Shown: piece after piece, positions 31,767-43,600 of the stretch
Numbering within the stretch: position 1 is the first letter of the stretch
Layout: every line of letters begins with the position of its first letter
Assembly (NCBI GenBank): GCA_030015575.1
Contig: CM057344.1
Location: 592,232,410 to 592,296,409, forward strand
Direction of reading: 5' to 3'
Length of the DNA: 64,000 nt
Origin: Agapanthus africanus
Taxonomy: Eukaryota > Streptophyta > Magnoliopsida > Asparagales > Amaryllidaceae
Position numbers and translations under genes: made by a program
Notes under the pieces: generated by a model
What the model was told of the DNA's origin: nothing
Databases searched by the model: none
What the model saw: the letters and a program-made list of their open reading frames with translations, nothing else

Positions 31767-34440
31767 CTAACCTTGGGAAGAATGATCCTCGGGGAACGAA
31801 AGTGGAATGAAGAAAACGAGCGCCGAGCAACCGAGACTTGGAACGGGAAATGTCACGCTCCGCTTCCCAGTGTACGGCGAAGTGGACGCGGCGAGGCCCG
31901 CTACGTATATACTCAGAAGTACATACGCTAAGCATAACTAAGCAATATAAAGTAAATCACAAGAGACGAATAATATAGAAATAACAACAACTTTTATTAA
32001 TAACATTCTTTGTACAATGCATGAAAAGAAAATACAACTGGAATGAAAAGTAATGCCTAAACAGTGGCATAACAGAAAATGAAATAAACTGGAAAGAACA
32101 AGGTACAGTATCTAGAGCTCTGGATCTTCCTGGAACTGCTCCAAATCTTCACCGGTGGGCTCGATCTCAGCTTGGTCCAACGCACCTGACGACATTCAAA
32201 GAAGAAAGAAATAGAATGTCGTCAGCGAACAGGTCGCTCGGTAAGTCCCAAAGAATAAGAAGAATGAGAATGACAGAGTATCAGTATTTTCTAAAGTATT
32301 ATATTGTTGAATATTATGGAACATTGTGTAACGCTGTTGTTTGTAGCTTGGTACAGAAGGATGCCAGTGTATACGAGGGGAGTCTCACTTGCCAGAGACT
32401 AAGGCACGTGTCGTACAAGGAACCGTTATGCCACGGTACAACAGCAATAGGATTCAGGTTAGGTGTCTTAATCTGACCACCTCGTGTCACCTTTAACACC
32501 TTCCGTACCAATCTACCCCTTAAACCCCGTAGTGTTTTAACAGTATTGTAGTATTGGAATATGTAAGTTGGGTGACTGACCAAAACCATGATATCAGTAA
32601 ACATGTTGTAACTGTGTAATCAGGTAAATGGAATATCAGGATAATGGATGAATATCCATGGTTTGATTCAGTCAAAAAGAATATATTGTTAACTGGATTC
32701 AGGGATTCATGTATTCAAATTGTATTAGAATATAAAAGAATATAGATTGACTTGAATCATATTCGAGTCAGGAATAGTCAGACTCTAACCCGAGTCAGAC
32801 TAAAAGAAAGCTTATTTGAAGTTCAATATTAGTTAGGGGCCTTATTGTAATTTGTAAAACTTGAGAGGGTTTTCTGTAAAAGTACTTTTGTATAGTTTTC
32901 AAAAATACACCTTAAGTATTTAATAATCGTCTTTATTGTTATAATGAATGTGAATTTTATTTATGTTATTCTAGTGAATATATCCTAATAAAAGTATTAA
33001 TTGTTTTATCTGAAATTCATGGTATTTTAATGTAACTTTTAATCTTGGAATTTTAGGAAAAAATGGAAACTTCATATTATAATAAAATAGGTGTTTAAAT
33101 GATAATTATATATATAGTAACACATGAATAGTTTTTAAATGAATATATTATTTTCAAAAATCTCATTTTTCTTAAATGTCGTATTTTAAACCTTTCGAGA
33201 CCGAATGCTCCTTGCGGAGGTCTGAATCTCGCACTACAAGCCTGCGGGTGCACGATGAACCGTACTATCCCTAACAGGTTCCCCCAAAGTGGGTTGTAGC
33301 GGCACTTTGCTTAGGTTTTATAAACACTTCTCATTTAGGAAAACGGTTTTATAAATATAAGGTATTTATTTGCAAAAGAGTATAGTTTTCCGAATTTTAG
33401 TTGTTAGGGTTTCCTAAGCCAACTAGCCTACTTCTAAGGTCTAAACGATGAGTCATTAGAAGCATCAAATCGCCTCTTCACCGTCAATTGTGGCCAGGTA
33501 AGTGCCAGGTAAGTAGGAAGGAACCACAGTCGTGGGCCTAATTAAAAACCACTAGCCTTAGACACACTTGCCTAGTCACCACAAGACAGTTTAGATAAAC
33601 GATCGATGTCCATGACCTATTGTGCTTTCATTTTATAAAAGATTTTATTTAGAAAAGTTTACAACTTAAAGCTTTAAATAAAGATTATAAAGATTATGGT
33701 ATTTTAGTGAAAAGTCCTGTATTTTCGTATTCTATATTTTGATATTTATCAATTAGGGTTATATTTGTGTGTGTGTAGAGGTAGGTCATTACCTCGTGAC
33801 TTATTTTACGTTTTAATGAAGTTTAGAGGTTAAACATGATATATTAAACTTAAAGGTATTATAGCGCAAGAACACGGTATTCGAAAACGTTATCATTTCA
33901 TGTGTGAAATTTCATTCAAATTGGGTTCTACAAGTTTAGTGATCAAAATAAACATATTTAGGAGTGAGGTAATTGATTAAACTAAGAAAAATGAACTTCA
34001 TGGTATTTTTATGAAAAGAATACGGTTTTGCAAAGAAGCTATCATTTCATGTGAAAAAGTTTATTTAAATTGGTTTATGGGTGATTAATAGTCAACATGA
34101 ATATGGGTAGATTTTATGTATTAGGTGACAAGTGGAAATTTATAGAAAAACCGAATCGGAAATCGGTTTAACCGATTTCCGTCGGGTTCCAAAAAGTCGT
34201 ATTTTTACATTTATAGAAAATAGAGATAGAAGGGATGGGACTTACGGTTTGGACAAGCTAAGGAAGCTAAGAGATGAGGTGGTTGTCGATTCGTCGAAAA
34301 CGTCGCGAAGGTTCTGATCCGGTCGCCGGAATCCGTCGTCGGTTTCGGCAGCGCTTCGCTTCTCGCTCTTTGCACCGAGTTCTCAAGAATTTGGGAGAGC
34401 GGACTTAGAGTTGTGAGGTGAAATGGTAGAGGGTAGGGGT

Positions 34441-34449
34441 CTTTATATA
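34441..34449 (-). promoter_or_regulatory. TATA box of the left B LTR
   Basis: TATATAAAG on the minus strand, about 0.68 kb from the LTR start. The copy in the right LTR is at 48822-48830. Confidence 0.6.
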
Positions 34450-34800
34450 GGGCTAGGCTAGGATTAGGGTTTGGATTTAAAAAATATTTTAAAAAATGTA
34501 AAAATCATTAAAAATTCATTAATTTTGGTCTTAAAAGAGATTTAATTGAAATTGTGTAACAGTACTGGAAAAATAGACTATACAGGGGGTTAGACCAGGT
34601 CAACACGAAAATTTTTCGTGTTGACGACTCGGCCGACCGGCCGAGTTGCCGGCCGATTCGGCTGTCGATGGGTGGGGTTTGATCTGAGGGAGATTTTAGT
34701 ATACTTTAATTTTTATAATTCGCAATAAATTGTGAGTTATGGCTGTTTGACCGTTTGACTTCTAAAAAATTTTTTTAAAAAATGATATAAAAATTATGTG

Positions 34801-34869
34801 GGGCAAGAGATTCGAACTCTGGTGGCTTGGTTCAGCAGTGCAAGGTATTACCAATGAGCTACAAGCTCC
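34801..34869 (-). repeat. tRNA-like (SINE-type) sequence in the left B LTR
   Basis: On the minus strand, A box TAGCTCATTGG (34861-34851) and B box with a perfect T-loop, AGAGTTCGAATCTCT (about 34820-34806), lie about 32 nt apart. AT-rich and T-rich DNA follows. It resembles a decayed tRNA or the head of a tRNA-derived SINE. The anticodon arm is not canonical, so a functional tRNA is not claimed. Confidence 0.55.
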
Positions 34870-35125
34870 TTCTTGTAATTATTGTGGTTTTTAATTACTT
34901 AAACTGATAGCAGCAAGAATAAATACTCCTGGTATACATTAAATTTAAAGCAATTTCTTGTACACTAAAAATGGAGTTATTTCATTCTTGTAGCTTGTAA
35001 TTAAAAAAAAAATAATTACCTAAATCTTGTGCTCAGGCTAAAATACCCCTTTGTGGATTTTAAAAGTATTTTGAAAAAAAAAATCTGTATAGGAAAAAAG
35101 TGTATAAAAAATTAGGGTTGTTACA

Positions 35126-35170
35126 TTCTACCCTCCTTATAAGAATTTCGTCCTCGAAATTTGTAAAAGA
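35126..35170 (-). other. Polypurine tract and conserved 3' block of element B
   Basis: On the minus strand, AATTTCGAGGACGAAATTC is followed by AAGGAGGGTAGAA and then the LTR start TGTAACA. This matches the same block of element D (5667-5701) and plant Tekay/Del elements. Confidence 0.85.
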
Positions 35171-35230
35171 AAGGTGTAACAGTTTCAAAGAAGGTTTTGT
35201 GACAGAACTATTGGTAGTGTATGAAGATAT

Positions 35231-35896
35231 TTAGAAGGAAGAAATATTGCAAAATGTTTTGGTCAAAGTGAGGGAGTTACCTGGGTTACCTTGGTTCTTA
35301 GTCTCAGGTTCTAAGGCCGTTAAGGTGGAGGCTTGACGTCTCGACACATTTTTCTGAGTAAGCCGATACATCGATGTCTGACTAGGTAGGGATGGTCCAT
35401 ATGGAGGTGGTGCTGGGAGTGCAAGACTAGGTGTAGGAGTCTGGATAGCTGGCTGCTTCGTGTAGATAGTGGGTGTGTGGGCTGAGTTGCGTCTATAGGG
35501 ACAGTCTCCAATTCTATGATCGGATGCGCCGCAAACTAGGCACAGGCCTTTTGCGCGCCTACAGTCCTTCCACAAGTGTCCATTCCTATGGCAGTAGTAG
35601 CAAAATCCTGAACTTGACCGGTTAATTGTTTCCTTCTGTCTCTTGGGTTTTGCAGGTTGTGTAGTGTAGGTTCCTCTTGCCATCTGGGTGGCAGTGCGTT
35701 TCCTGACAGTTGCTCCTGCTTCTGGTCGGTTTAATAATATGGCAATCTGCTGCTGTAGTCCAACCAGTAGGCTTTGGATTTCCTTAAGCAGAACCGTCTG
35801 CTCGTTGGGTGGAGCAGGAACGGCAGATGTGAGAGGTAGTGTTGGAGGTGTAGGTGTGTTGTTGACATTGGTACTGATGTTGTTCGGGGAATCCAT
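35231..35896 (-). CDS. Gag-like zinc-knuckle protein of element B (221 aa)
   Basis: A single open frame within the short internal region. Residues 1-60 are Pro/Thr-rich with a short Leu/Gln helix (LLKEIQSLLVGLQQQIAILL). A basic stretch follows, then two CCHC knuckles, CYYCHRNGHLWKDC and CLVCGASDHRIGDC, and a Pro-rich tail. The gag capsid core and all enzymes are absent, so it could bind RNA but not form a normal capsid alone. The knuckles match those of element D (4125-4499). The retained open frame fits either recent origin or a useful role in trans-mobilisation. It is a retroelement gene, not a host one. Confidence 0.75.
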   Translation of the reverse strand: MDSPNNISTNVNNTPTPPTLPLTSAVPAPPNEQTVLLKEIQSLLVGLQQQIAILLNRPEAGATVRKRTATQMARGTYTTQPAKPKRQKETINRSSSGFCYYCHRNGHLWKDCRRAKGLCLVCGASDHRIGDCPYRRNSAHTPTIYTKQPAIQTPTPSLALPAPPPYGPSLPSQTSMYRLTQKNVSRRQASTLTALEPETKNQGNPGNSLTLTKTFCNISSF

Positions 35897-36107
35897 AACC
35901 CTGAAGAAAAATTTGGATTAGGACAGATTCAAATACATGAAATGATAAGATTCAAGGAATAGAGATTTGCAAGTTTCAAAGAACATGAATTGTAAAGAAT
36001 GTTTTAGTTGCTGGTTCTTGTGTTATATTGCTTAGGATGTTCATGCAGACCAGAACTGCATGACAGGGATTCATACAGCTTGACCTGCATGGGCCACCAA
36101 CAAAACC
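35897..36107 (-). other. Leader of element B
   Basis: About 210 bp between the 5' LTR and the ORF. The bases directly next to the LTR (GGTTTTGTTGGTGG on the minus strand) do not look like the initiator-Met PBS usual in this lineage, so the primer is unknown. Confidence 0.5.
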
Positions 36108-38021
36108 TGTCACGCCCCGCTTCTCAGTGTACGGCGAAGTGGACGTGGCGAGGCCCGCTACGTATATACTCAGAAGTACATACGCTAAGCGTAACTAAGC
36201 AATATAAAGTAAATCATAAGAGACGAATAATATAGAAACAACAGCAACTTTTATTAATAACATTCTTTGTACAATGCATGAAAAGAAAATACAACTGGAA
36301 TGAAAAGCAATGCCTAAACAGTGGCATAACAGAAAATGAAATAAACTGGAAAGAACAAGGTACAGTATCTAGAGCTCTGGATCTTCCTGGAACTGCTCCA
36401 AATCTTCACCGGTGGGCTCGATCTCAGCTTGATCCAACGCACCTGACGACATTCAAAGAAGAAAGAAATAGAATGTCGTCAGCGAACAGGTCGCTCGGTA
36501 AGTCCCAAAGAATAAGAAGAATGAGAATGACAGAGTATCAGTATTTTCTAAAGTATTATATTGTTGAATATTATGGAACATTGAGTAACGCTGTTGTTTG
36601 TAGCTTGGTACAGAAGGATGCCAGTGTATACGAGGGGAGTCTCACTTGCCAGAGACTAAGGCACGTGTCGTACAAGGAACCGTTATGCCACGGTACAACA
36701 GCAATATGATTCAGGTTAGGTGTCTTAATCTGACCACCTCGTGCCACCTTTAACACCTCCCGTACCAATCTACCCCTTAAATCCCGTAGTGTTTTAACAG
36801 TATTGTAGTATTGGAATATGTAAGTTGGGTGACTGACCAAAACCATGATATCAGTAAATATGTTGTAACTGTGTAATCAGGTAAATGGAATATCAGGATA
36901 ATTGATGAATATCCATGGTTTGATTCAGTCAAAAAGAATATATTGTTAACTGGATTCAGGGATTCATGTATTCAAATTGTATTGGAATATAAAAGAATAT
37001 AGATTGACTTGAATCATATTCGAGCCAGGAATAGTCAGACTCTAACCCGAGTCAGACTAAAAGAAAGATTATTTGAAGTTCAATATTAGTTAGGGGCCTT
37101 ATTGCAATTTGTAAAACTTGAGGGGGGTTTCTGTAAAAGTACTTTTGTATAGTTTTCAAAAATACACCTCAAGTATTTAATAATCGTCTTTATTGTTATA
37201 ATGAATGTGAATTTTATTTGTGTTATTCTAGTGAATATATCCTAATAAAAGTATTAATTGTTTTATCTAAAATTCATGGTATTTTAATATAACTTTTAAT
37301 CTTGGAATTTTAGGAAAAAATGGAAACTTCATATTATAATAAAATAGGTGTTTAAATGATAATTATATATATATTAACACATGAATAATTTTTAAATGAA
37401 TATTTTATTTTCAAAAATCTCATTTTTCTTAAATGTCGTATTTTAAACCTTTCGAGACCGAATGCTCCTTGCGGAGGTCTGAATCTCGCACTACTAGCCT
37501 GCGGGTGCACGATGAACCGTACTATCCCTAACAGGTTCCCCAAAAGTGGGTTGTAGCGGCACTTTGCTTAGGTTTTATAAACACTTCTCATTTAGGAAAA
37601 CGGTTTTATAAATATAAGGTATTTATTTGCAAAAGAGTATAGTTTTCCGTATTTTAGTTGTTTGGGTTTCCTAAGCCAACTAGCCTACTTCTAAGGTCTA
37701 AACGATGAGTCATTAGAAGCCTCAAATCGCCTCTTCACCGTCAATTGCGGCCAGGTAAGTGCCAGGTAAGTGGGAAGGAACCACAGTCGTGGGCCTAATT
37801 AAAAACCATTAGCCTTAGACACACTTGCCAAGTCACCACAAGACAGTTTAGATAAACGATCGATGTCCATGACCTATCGTGCTTTCATTTTATAAAAGAT
37901 TTTATTTAGAAAAGTTTACAACTTAAAGCTTTAAATAAAGGTTATAAAGATTATGGTATTTTAGTGAAAAGTCCTGTATTTTCGTATTCTATATTTTGAT
38001 GTTTATCAATTAGGGTTATAT
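36108..38021 (-). repeat. Right LTR of element B, first part
   Basis: Matches 31851-33769. Element C is inserted after ...GGGTTATAT. The uninterrupted sequence is preserved near 33752-33775 in the left LTR. Confidence 0.9.
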
Positions 38022-38757
38022 TGTAAGTGCACGGCGGCGCCCCGGCCGTCAATCCGACGCCGGAATGCGGAAGCGGTGATAAAATTTAATTTTGCGAACT
38101 TAGCAAACCGGCACCACCGCGCACTAAACCCCGGATCGGGCCATTAAACTAGATCTAGCAAAGTAACAAGATAGGGAAGAGGTATACCGAATGATCCGAG
38201 TCCTCCGGTCTTCTCGTCGTCGTCCCGATCTCCTGCGGAAACTCCGGTCGTCGCCTCCTCGCCGGAAGGGCACCACATCGCCTGCATCTTTTACGGGCTC
38301 CCACCTCAATACCGAGCCAACTCGGGCGTGAAGTTGGCTGGACGACGCGTCCAAGATTTGCTGTAGAATGTGTAGGGTTGAGGCTATGTCTCATTTGGGG
38401 TTTTGTTGCCTTTGAAGATGATGGAGGAATCAAGATAAGAAAAATGGTGCTTGCATTTTTCTAGCATGAAAATGAGATCAAGAAAGCCACACTCTCAAGA
38501 ATGAAACTCTCATCTTCTTCTCTCAAATGTGTTCAACCATCTCATATGAGAAAAGGGTGGAGGAAAAGAATACATAAGCAAGAGGGAGGTGAGTGTAGGA
38601 AAAGAGAGAGGGTGACCATATCCAAACATCATCATAACAAACTCACATCAACTACTAATCACCTCAAATCAACAAAAAGCAAGTGATGATGATAGATAAG
38701 AATGGTATCAAAAGATGCTTTCATAATTAATCCATATGCAAGAAAACCCTCCACAAT

Positions 38758-38785
38758 GTGTTATTTGCAAACTTGCAAATAACAC
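38758..38785. repeat. 28-bp perfect palindrome in the C LTR
   Basis: GTGTTATTTGCAA and its exact inverted copy are separated by two bases. The same structure occurs at 46658-46685. Confidence 0.95.
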
Positions 38786-39008
38786 CCTCCATCGGAAAAG
38801 TCCGGCCGGGAAAGAACAAAGGAAAACCGGCCGGAACGGAATGCAAACTGGCAACTCCAGAAAACTGGTCCCGTAATAAATTACAGAAAAACCTCGATAC
38901 TGTGCATACACACCCGCATCTGTATTCCGTCCGGATACAAATGCAATGAGACAAAATCTACACTGTACCAAACTAGGATCCGGCTTAAACTAAAGCCGGC
39001 TAGTAATA

Positions 39009-39155
39009 TCCGTCCGATCCTGATCCGTGCAATACCGCACGTATCTGATCGAACCCTGCCATATAACCATACGGCCACTAGTACTAACCGTCCGATCCTG
39101 ATCCGTGCAATACCGCACGTATCTGATCGGACCCTGCCATATCTCCATACGGCCT
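39009..39155. repeat. 78-79 bp tandem duplication in the C LTR
   Basis: CCGTCCGATCCTGATCCGTG to CCATACGGCC occurs twice in a row, each copy with a CGTGC...GCACG hairpin. Also present in the right LTR at about 46909-47055. Confidence 0.9.
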
Positions 39156-40240
39156 CTACAGCGTTTCGCCCGAAAGCTTGAGTAACTGTAAGTGTGGTGG
39201 ACTCTAAAGACTCGTCAATACTATGGCTGTGGATTTAACCACCAGCACGTTAGAGGTATAAGCCAATACGTGACGGGCCACCAGCTATTGACCAAAAGGG
39301 ACGTCGATGAGCGAACTCATCCTGACACCCTACTGAGCCTGTCAGTGATAATATCCGTACAGTCCGGTCCGTTCGTCTATGAGTATCGCATGGCGGGCCT
39401 AGGGGGTTGGTAAAAGTCAGACCCCCAAAAGCGGTACAAGTCGTGTCGGAGTGTAGCCCAGAACACCCTGAGATACTACTGGAATACCTACCAGTAAATT
39501 TCCTGCCTTGGCCAAGGACTTCGTGTAATGGCTCTCCTAGACACAGCGCGACCTCACCCCCAATACCGGGAGAGACGAACCCCTGAAGATCCGCTCACTG
39601 CCTCCATGTGGCTCGGGACTGTACCCAACTAAAACCTGTTTGCACGACTCCTTTGAGCCGTGGTAGGGTAGTAATCAAAGCACAGTGGGAACTCACACGA
39701 GACAAATGACGATCCCCAGGTCGATGAACTAACCTGTACACATGTCACCTGGGAACTGCTATCTGACGTCAGGTATAAGACCAACTAGCATGTTCCCGGC
39801 GAGTCATGTCCGGTGTACTCATAACCCAATGAGCACCTGTATACATCTTAGGTGAACCAACTGACACCAGTGGCTTGTGAGACCGGCCACCGCCCCTCGT
39901 CGGGGTCTCGACTGTATACACTAGTCTACTCTGGAGAATCGATGTCCTGTCTCGAAACTCCTACGACTAGGGACCTTTTAAGGATGTGCTTATAGACTAC
40001 CAGCTCCCACGTATATGATCGCCCTCATACTGCTGGCAGTCAAGCAAGAATCCTATGGGCTCTATCAACGTGCAATAGCGACCTGTCAGGTCACCTAAAG
40101 CAGTACACGATGATAAAGGTAAACCAGATAGCAAACTATCATCTCGAGTAAGACTGTCCTACCGGGATAGGTCCTCCCTCAATCATTGCAATCACGTGCC
40201 TGTGATCCAATAATTGACTCTGAGGGCACTATCTCCAACA

Positions 40241-43200
40241 ATCTCCCACTTGCACTCAAGGCTAATTATTGCGATGTCGCATACTCACAGCCCGTGTGAT
40301 ACCGAACACCCAACTCCTCTACTAGTCAGTCTCACAAAACTCGTTTGCGAAACTATTGCGTTCGAGGAATAGCCTCAGTGAGTGGATCCGCCTAGATGTT
40401 TCTTTCTATGTCTCTCTCTATCTCAAGTTCGCGGAGAAAGCCATCTCCCGAAATGAGCAATACCTGTCTTAGAATGTCCGGATGTCTGATGGGACCTAGC
40501 TCATAAATGAACTCCAAATCCAAACTTCTTAGACTGTATCGTCAACTGAACTTAATCAGTATCCTGCGCCATGCCACCCTCAGTATTTCCTTGGATCACC
40601 TGTCCAAAATACTGCCCCTCGTCAGAGGGAAAACTACAACTCTGACGATCACCCTGTCGTCCATGTCACCTTGGAAGCCTGGAGTGATAACCGTCTCCTA
40701 AAGGAGGCAGCCGTTATCATATCCCTAGAACGTTCACTTATGTTCTAAAACTGCTTCCGACTGTTTCCCCAGGATTGGATCAATATCAACTTATTGCACC
40801 TACTGCAAGAACAACATCTGGTGTGGTACTTGACATCTCATGATTGACTCAATTGCCTGAGCAAGTGATCTGCCAATCATGCGCATCCCTCTCTACTTTA
40901 GTCTATAAGACACCTTTAGAGAGGGTGACTCCATCACCTGCAGGTATACTACCGTGCCAAGAGTCGTCCATTCTAAATACTCTTAGAATGCTGTCAAAGT
41001 ACCCTGATTGGGAAACCACCCAAATCTAGATCTAAAACCATAGATCTAGTAACCAGTATGTCTGATATAATGTCCAAGTCCCATGTGGAGAAAACACTGT
41101 GTGACGACCAAAGTATAACCGATCGTTGTATAGGAATATCACTTCCTACTACCTTCTCAACAGATCCATCCCCTATTCTGATGACGTCAAACCTATGACT
41201 GTCACATCAGAAACAGATGATCTATCTCCGCTATATCTGCTTTAGTCTATAAATAGACATAAGCCTGATGTCCACCAATGCTTCCGCTGCTCCCACTGAC
41301 TACGAAAACCCTCTGGCAGAGTCATATAGACGTGCACTTCTAAAGCTAGTTTAGAACGACGCTATACTCATCCTCCTGCCGGGTCTCGCAGTCTGGAACA
41401 ACAACAATGGCAAGTGTGGGTAAACAAGAACTTCCTTGTCACCGTCCTTGAGGCTACCGGAGTACCTCTCGGGTGCCTGAAGTTACCCACTTTATCTGCG
41501 GAGTGGCCAATGGAATGTCAAATCAGATTGAATCTTTAGGTTCCTTATCAAATCTTCAGTAATCGTTTGCGGTTCTGGAATCACTTCCAGTTCTACCATA
41601 CTCCCACTACTGTTTTTGAAAAAATCCATTTTTAATAAAACTGTGGCGAGTCTAGAACAATATTACTATTGATCTTTCTTATGGTAGAAAATCAACCCTC
41701 GTCATAGCCTGGGTCAACCCACAAACAGCCATTACAGAAATGTGCCTTGAGTTATCCAGAGTCTGGTTTTAATCATAAGCCGGACAACTCCCCGTACCTT
41801 GACAATGTTAAGATATGAACTGTACTATATCCAATATAGAACCAGAGGCACTGATTTAATTTAACCAGATTCAAATCATGCAGCTGTCTCCAGTGCATGT
41901 CAACTAAATGGAGAGAGGCCGATCAGCGTTACTCAACTTAGGAATGCTTCCAATTATGAGTAACCTGAAAGAGAAGCAATTTCTCTTTATCATTACTATC
42001 AACTGAATACCTTACACAAGTATCTACATCTTCGATCACCTTGAAGAATCCCGATACTTGCTACACTTGGTTCTCTACTCTATTCAAATACCTATAACTC
42101 CTCAAAACTTAGACCCTGTGTTTCTACGAAACACATGTCTAAGAACTAGAGAAGTTAAAAGTAAACAGAATATAGTATGAGGACCAACCCCTCTGTCCTA
42201 ATGGACACTGGACAACATACAATACTCTGTATAAGTCCGCCGAGTCTAACAACTCTTTCACTGTGTGTCGTAGGTTGAAAACTGTACTTATGGTTAAGAA
42301 GAATTACACCGCTGTTTAATGCTCCTTACCTAACCATCCACTGATATAGGTAAATGTCATCGACATAATATCAAAAGGTATATCTCACTCTATGAAAATA
42401 GACGTACAGATATATCAATTTGAAATTGGTGCAAAACAGCGGATATTCAAAACCAAATATTTGCCGACCGGCAAACAGCCCAGGTGATCTTCTCAAATAT
42501 CACCGATTACAACGAATCCCGATATAATGAGGATGATCACCCAATTCCCAATAACTTACTCCCACTCATCATCTGTAAAACCATACAGATGTGAGAATCA
42601 AACCTGGTAAATACATACCCTGGAGCAAGTGTCTAATCGGGAAATCGGTTTTCTTTTAACAGTACACAGTTGAACTGAAACATTGAAATGTTTCGATGGG
42701 GTATCCTGGTATTCCTAGTAATGCCTCTTCCAGATTCACGACTGTAACCGTATAGTTCTTTGCCACCTCTCCAAATCCCTTTATATGTCTTTAGTCATTA
42801 CCTTCTGCACACCCCTTAGGCCAAATGGTTTTCTTCCTTCCCTACCGTTCGGCACCAGCCTATGGTTTGGAAGAAGACTATCCAATAAGCATAATGGATG
42901 TACTGTCCTAGTCCTAGGAGCACTCGCAATGCGAGAGAAGGTGAAGATAAAAGACAACCGAATAAACCTTATTCCTATTTCTCCTGAACCAGAATCCATC
43001 CCCGAACTGGAACAAGTTCCTTTCGAGTTCGTATATAACCATACGATGGAGTATCCAAATAAACTGTGGATCTTCGTAGTGATACGGAGTGTCCTGGAGA
43101 AATACAAAGGTGATTTAGGATTGGCGAAGGAATACTTGGTTTGGTCGTGAATATCAGTCGCAATTTACTTTGCCCTCTTACTAATCTCTTGCTTTGTCTT

Positions 43201-43600
43201 AATCTTAATACCTTCTGCACACCGTTTAGGCTAATTGGTTTTCTTCATTCCCTACCAGTCGGCACCAGCCTAAGGTTTGGAAGAAGACTATCCAATTTGC
43301 ACAATAGGTGTACTATCTCCTAAACCAAGGAGTACTCACAACTTGAGAGAAGGTAAAAGGGAAAAGACAACTGAATAATCCTATCCGTTTTCTCCAGAAC
43401 CGGAAACCATCCTCGAATTCCTTCGAGTTCGTATCTAACCATACGATGGTTTTGTCCAATGAAAGTGGACGTTCGTAGTAATACGGGGTGTCCTGGAGAA
43501 AAGGGTAAAAGTAGGAGTGGCAATGAGGTCTGCAACTCTGACAATCCAAAAGCCAGTGTTAAGAAGGTTCGGTTAACTTGGTCACTGAGTCATAGTCTAG
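40241..43600 (-). pseudogene. Decayed gag-pol region of element C
   Basis: PPT at 40241-40251. Short blocks still align with G's polyprotein: near 41250 (the TTTAGTCTATAAATAGAC region of RT, compare 57670), near 41300 (ACCCTCTGGCAGAGTC, compare 57725) and near 41600 (ACTCCCACTACT, compare 58318). No long frame remains. It is a fossil coding region, far more decayed than the LTRs. Confidence 0.7.
42801..43500. repeat. 410-bp-period tandem repeat inside element C
   Basis: The block from CCTTCTGCACACC through GGAAGAAGACTATCCAA to GTGTCCTGGAGAA occurs at 42801-43101 and again at 43211-43500, about 80% identical. It is absent from G as far as can be seen. Confidence 0.85.

Larger units (their letters stand above)
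31851..35125 (-). repeat. Left LTR of element B (element 3' LTR, 3275 bp)
   Basis: Aligns end to end with 36108-49525 once C is removed. It has a minus-strand TATA box at 34441-34449 and a tRNA-like stretch at 34801-34869. Confidence 0.9.
38022..40240 (-). repeat. Left LTR of element C (element 3' LTR, 2219 bp)
   Basis: The plus strand begins TGTAAGTGCACGG and ends TCTCCAACA. It contains a 78-79 bp tandem duplication at about 39009-39155, several strong hairpins (38758-38785, 38916-38944, 38980-38999, 39026-39041) and CCGGCCGG words near 38800-38835. Confidence 0.95.

Noticed and set aside
34801-34869. Functional tRNA gene
   Set aside because: A and B boxes are good, but the anticodon arm and acceptor stem do not pair properly. 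Kept only as a tRNA-like/SINE-type sequence.
36278-36846. 143- and 91-codon frames in the B LTR
   Set aside because: Present in both LTR copies with differing ends and no domain; LTR sequence, not genes.
38881-39413. Small frames in the LTRs of C (repeated at 46781-47313) and of G
   Set aside because: They repeat only because the LTRs do. They lie in hairpin-rich LTR DNA and have no homology.
42785-43150. 121-codon plus-strand frame inside C
   Set aside because: Lies in an internal tandem repeat of a decayed element, opposite to the element's reading direction, with no homology.
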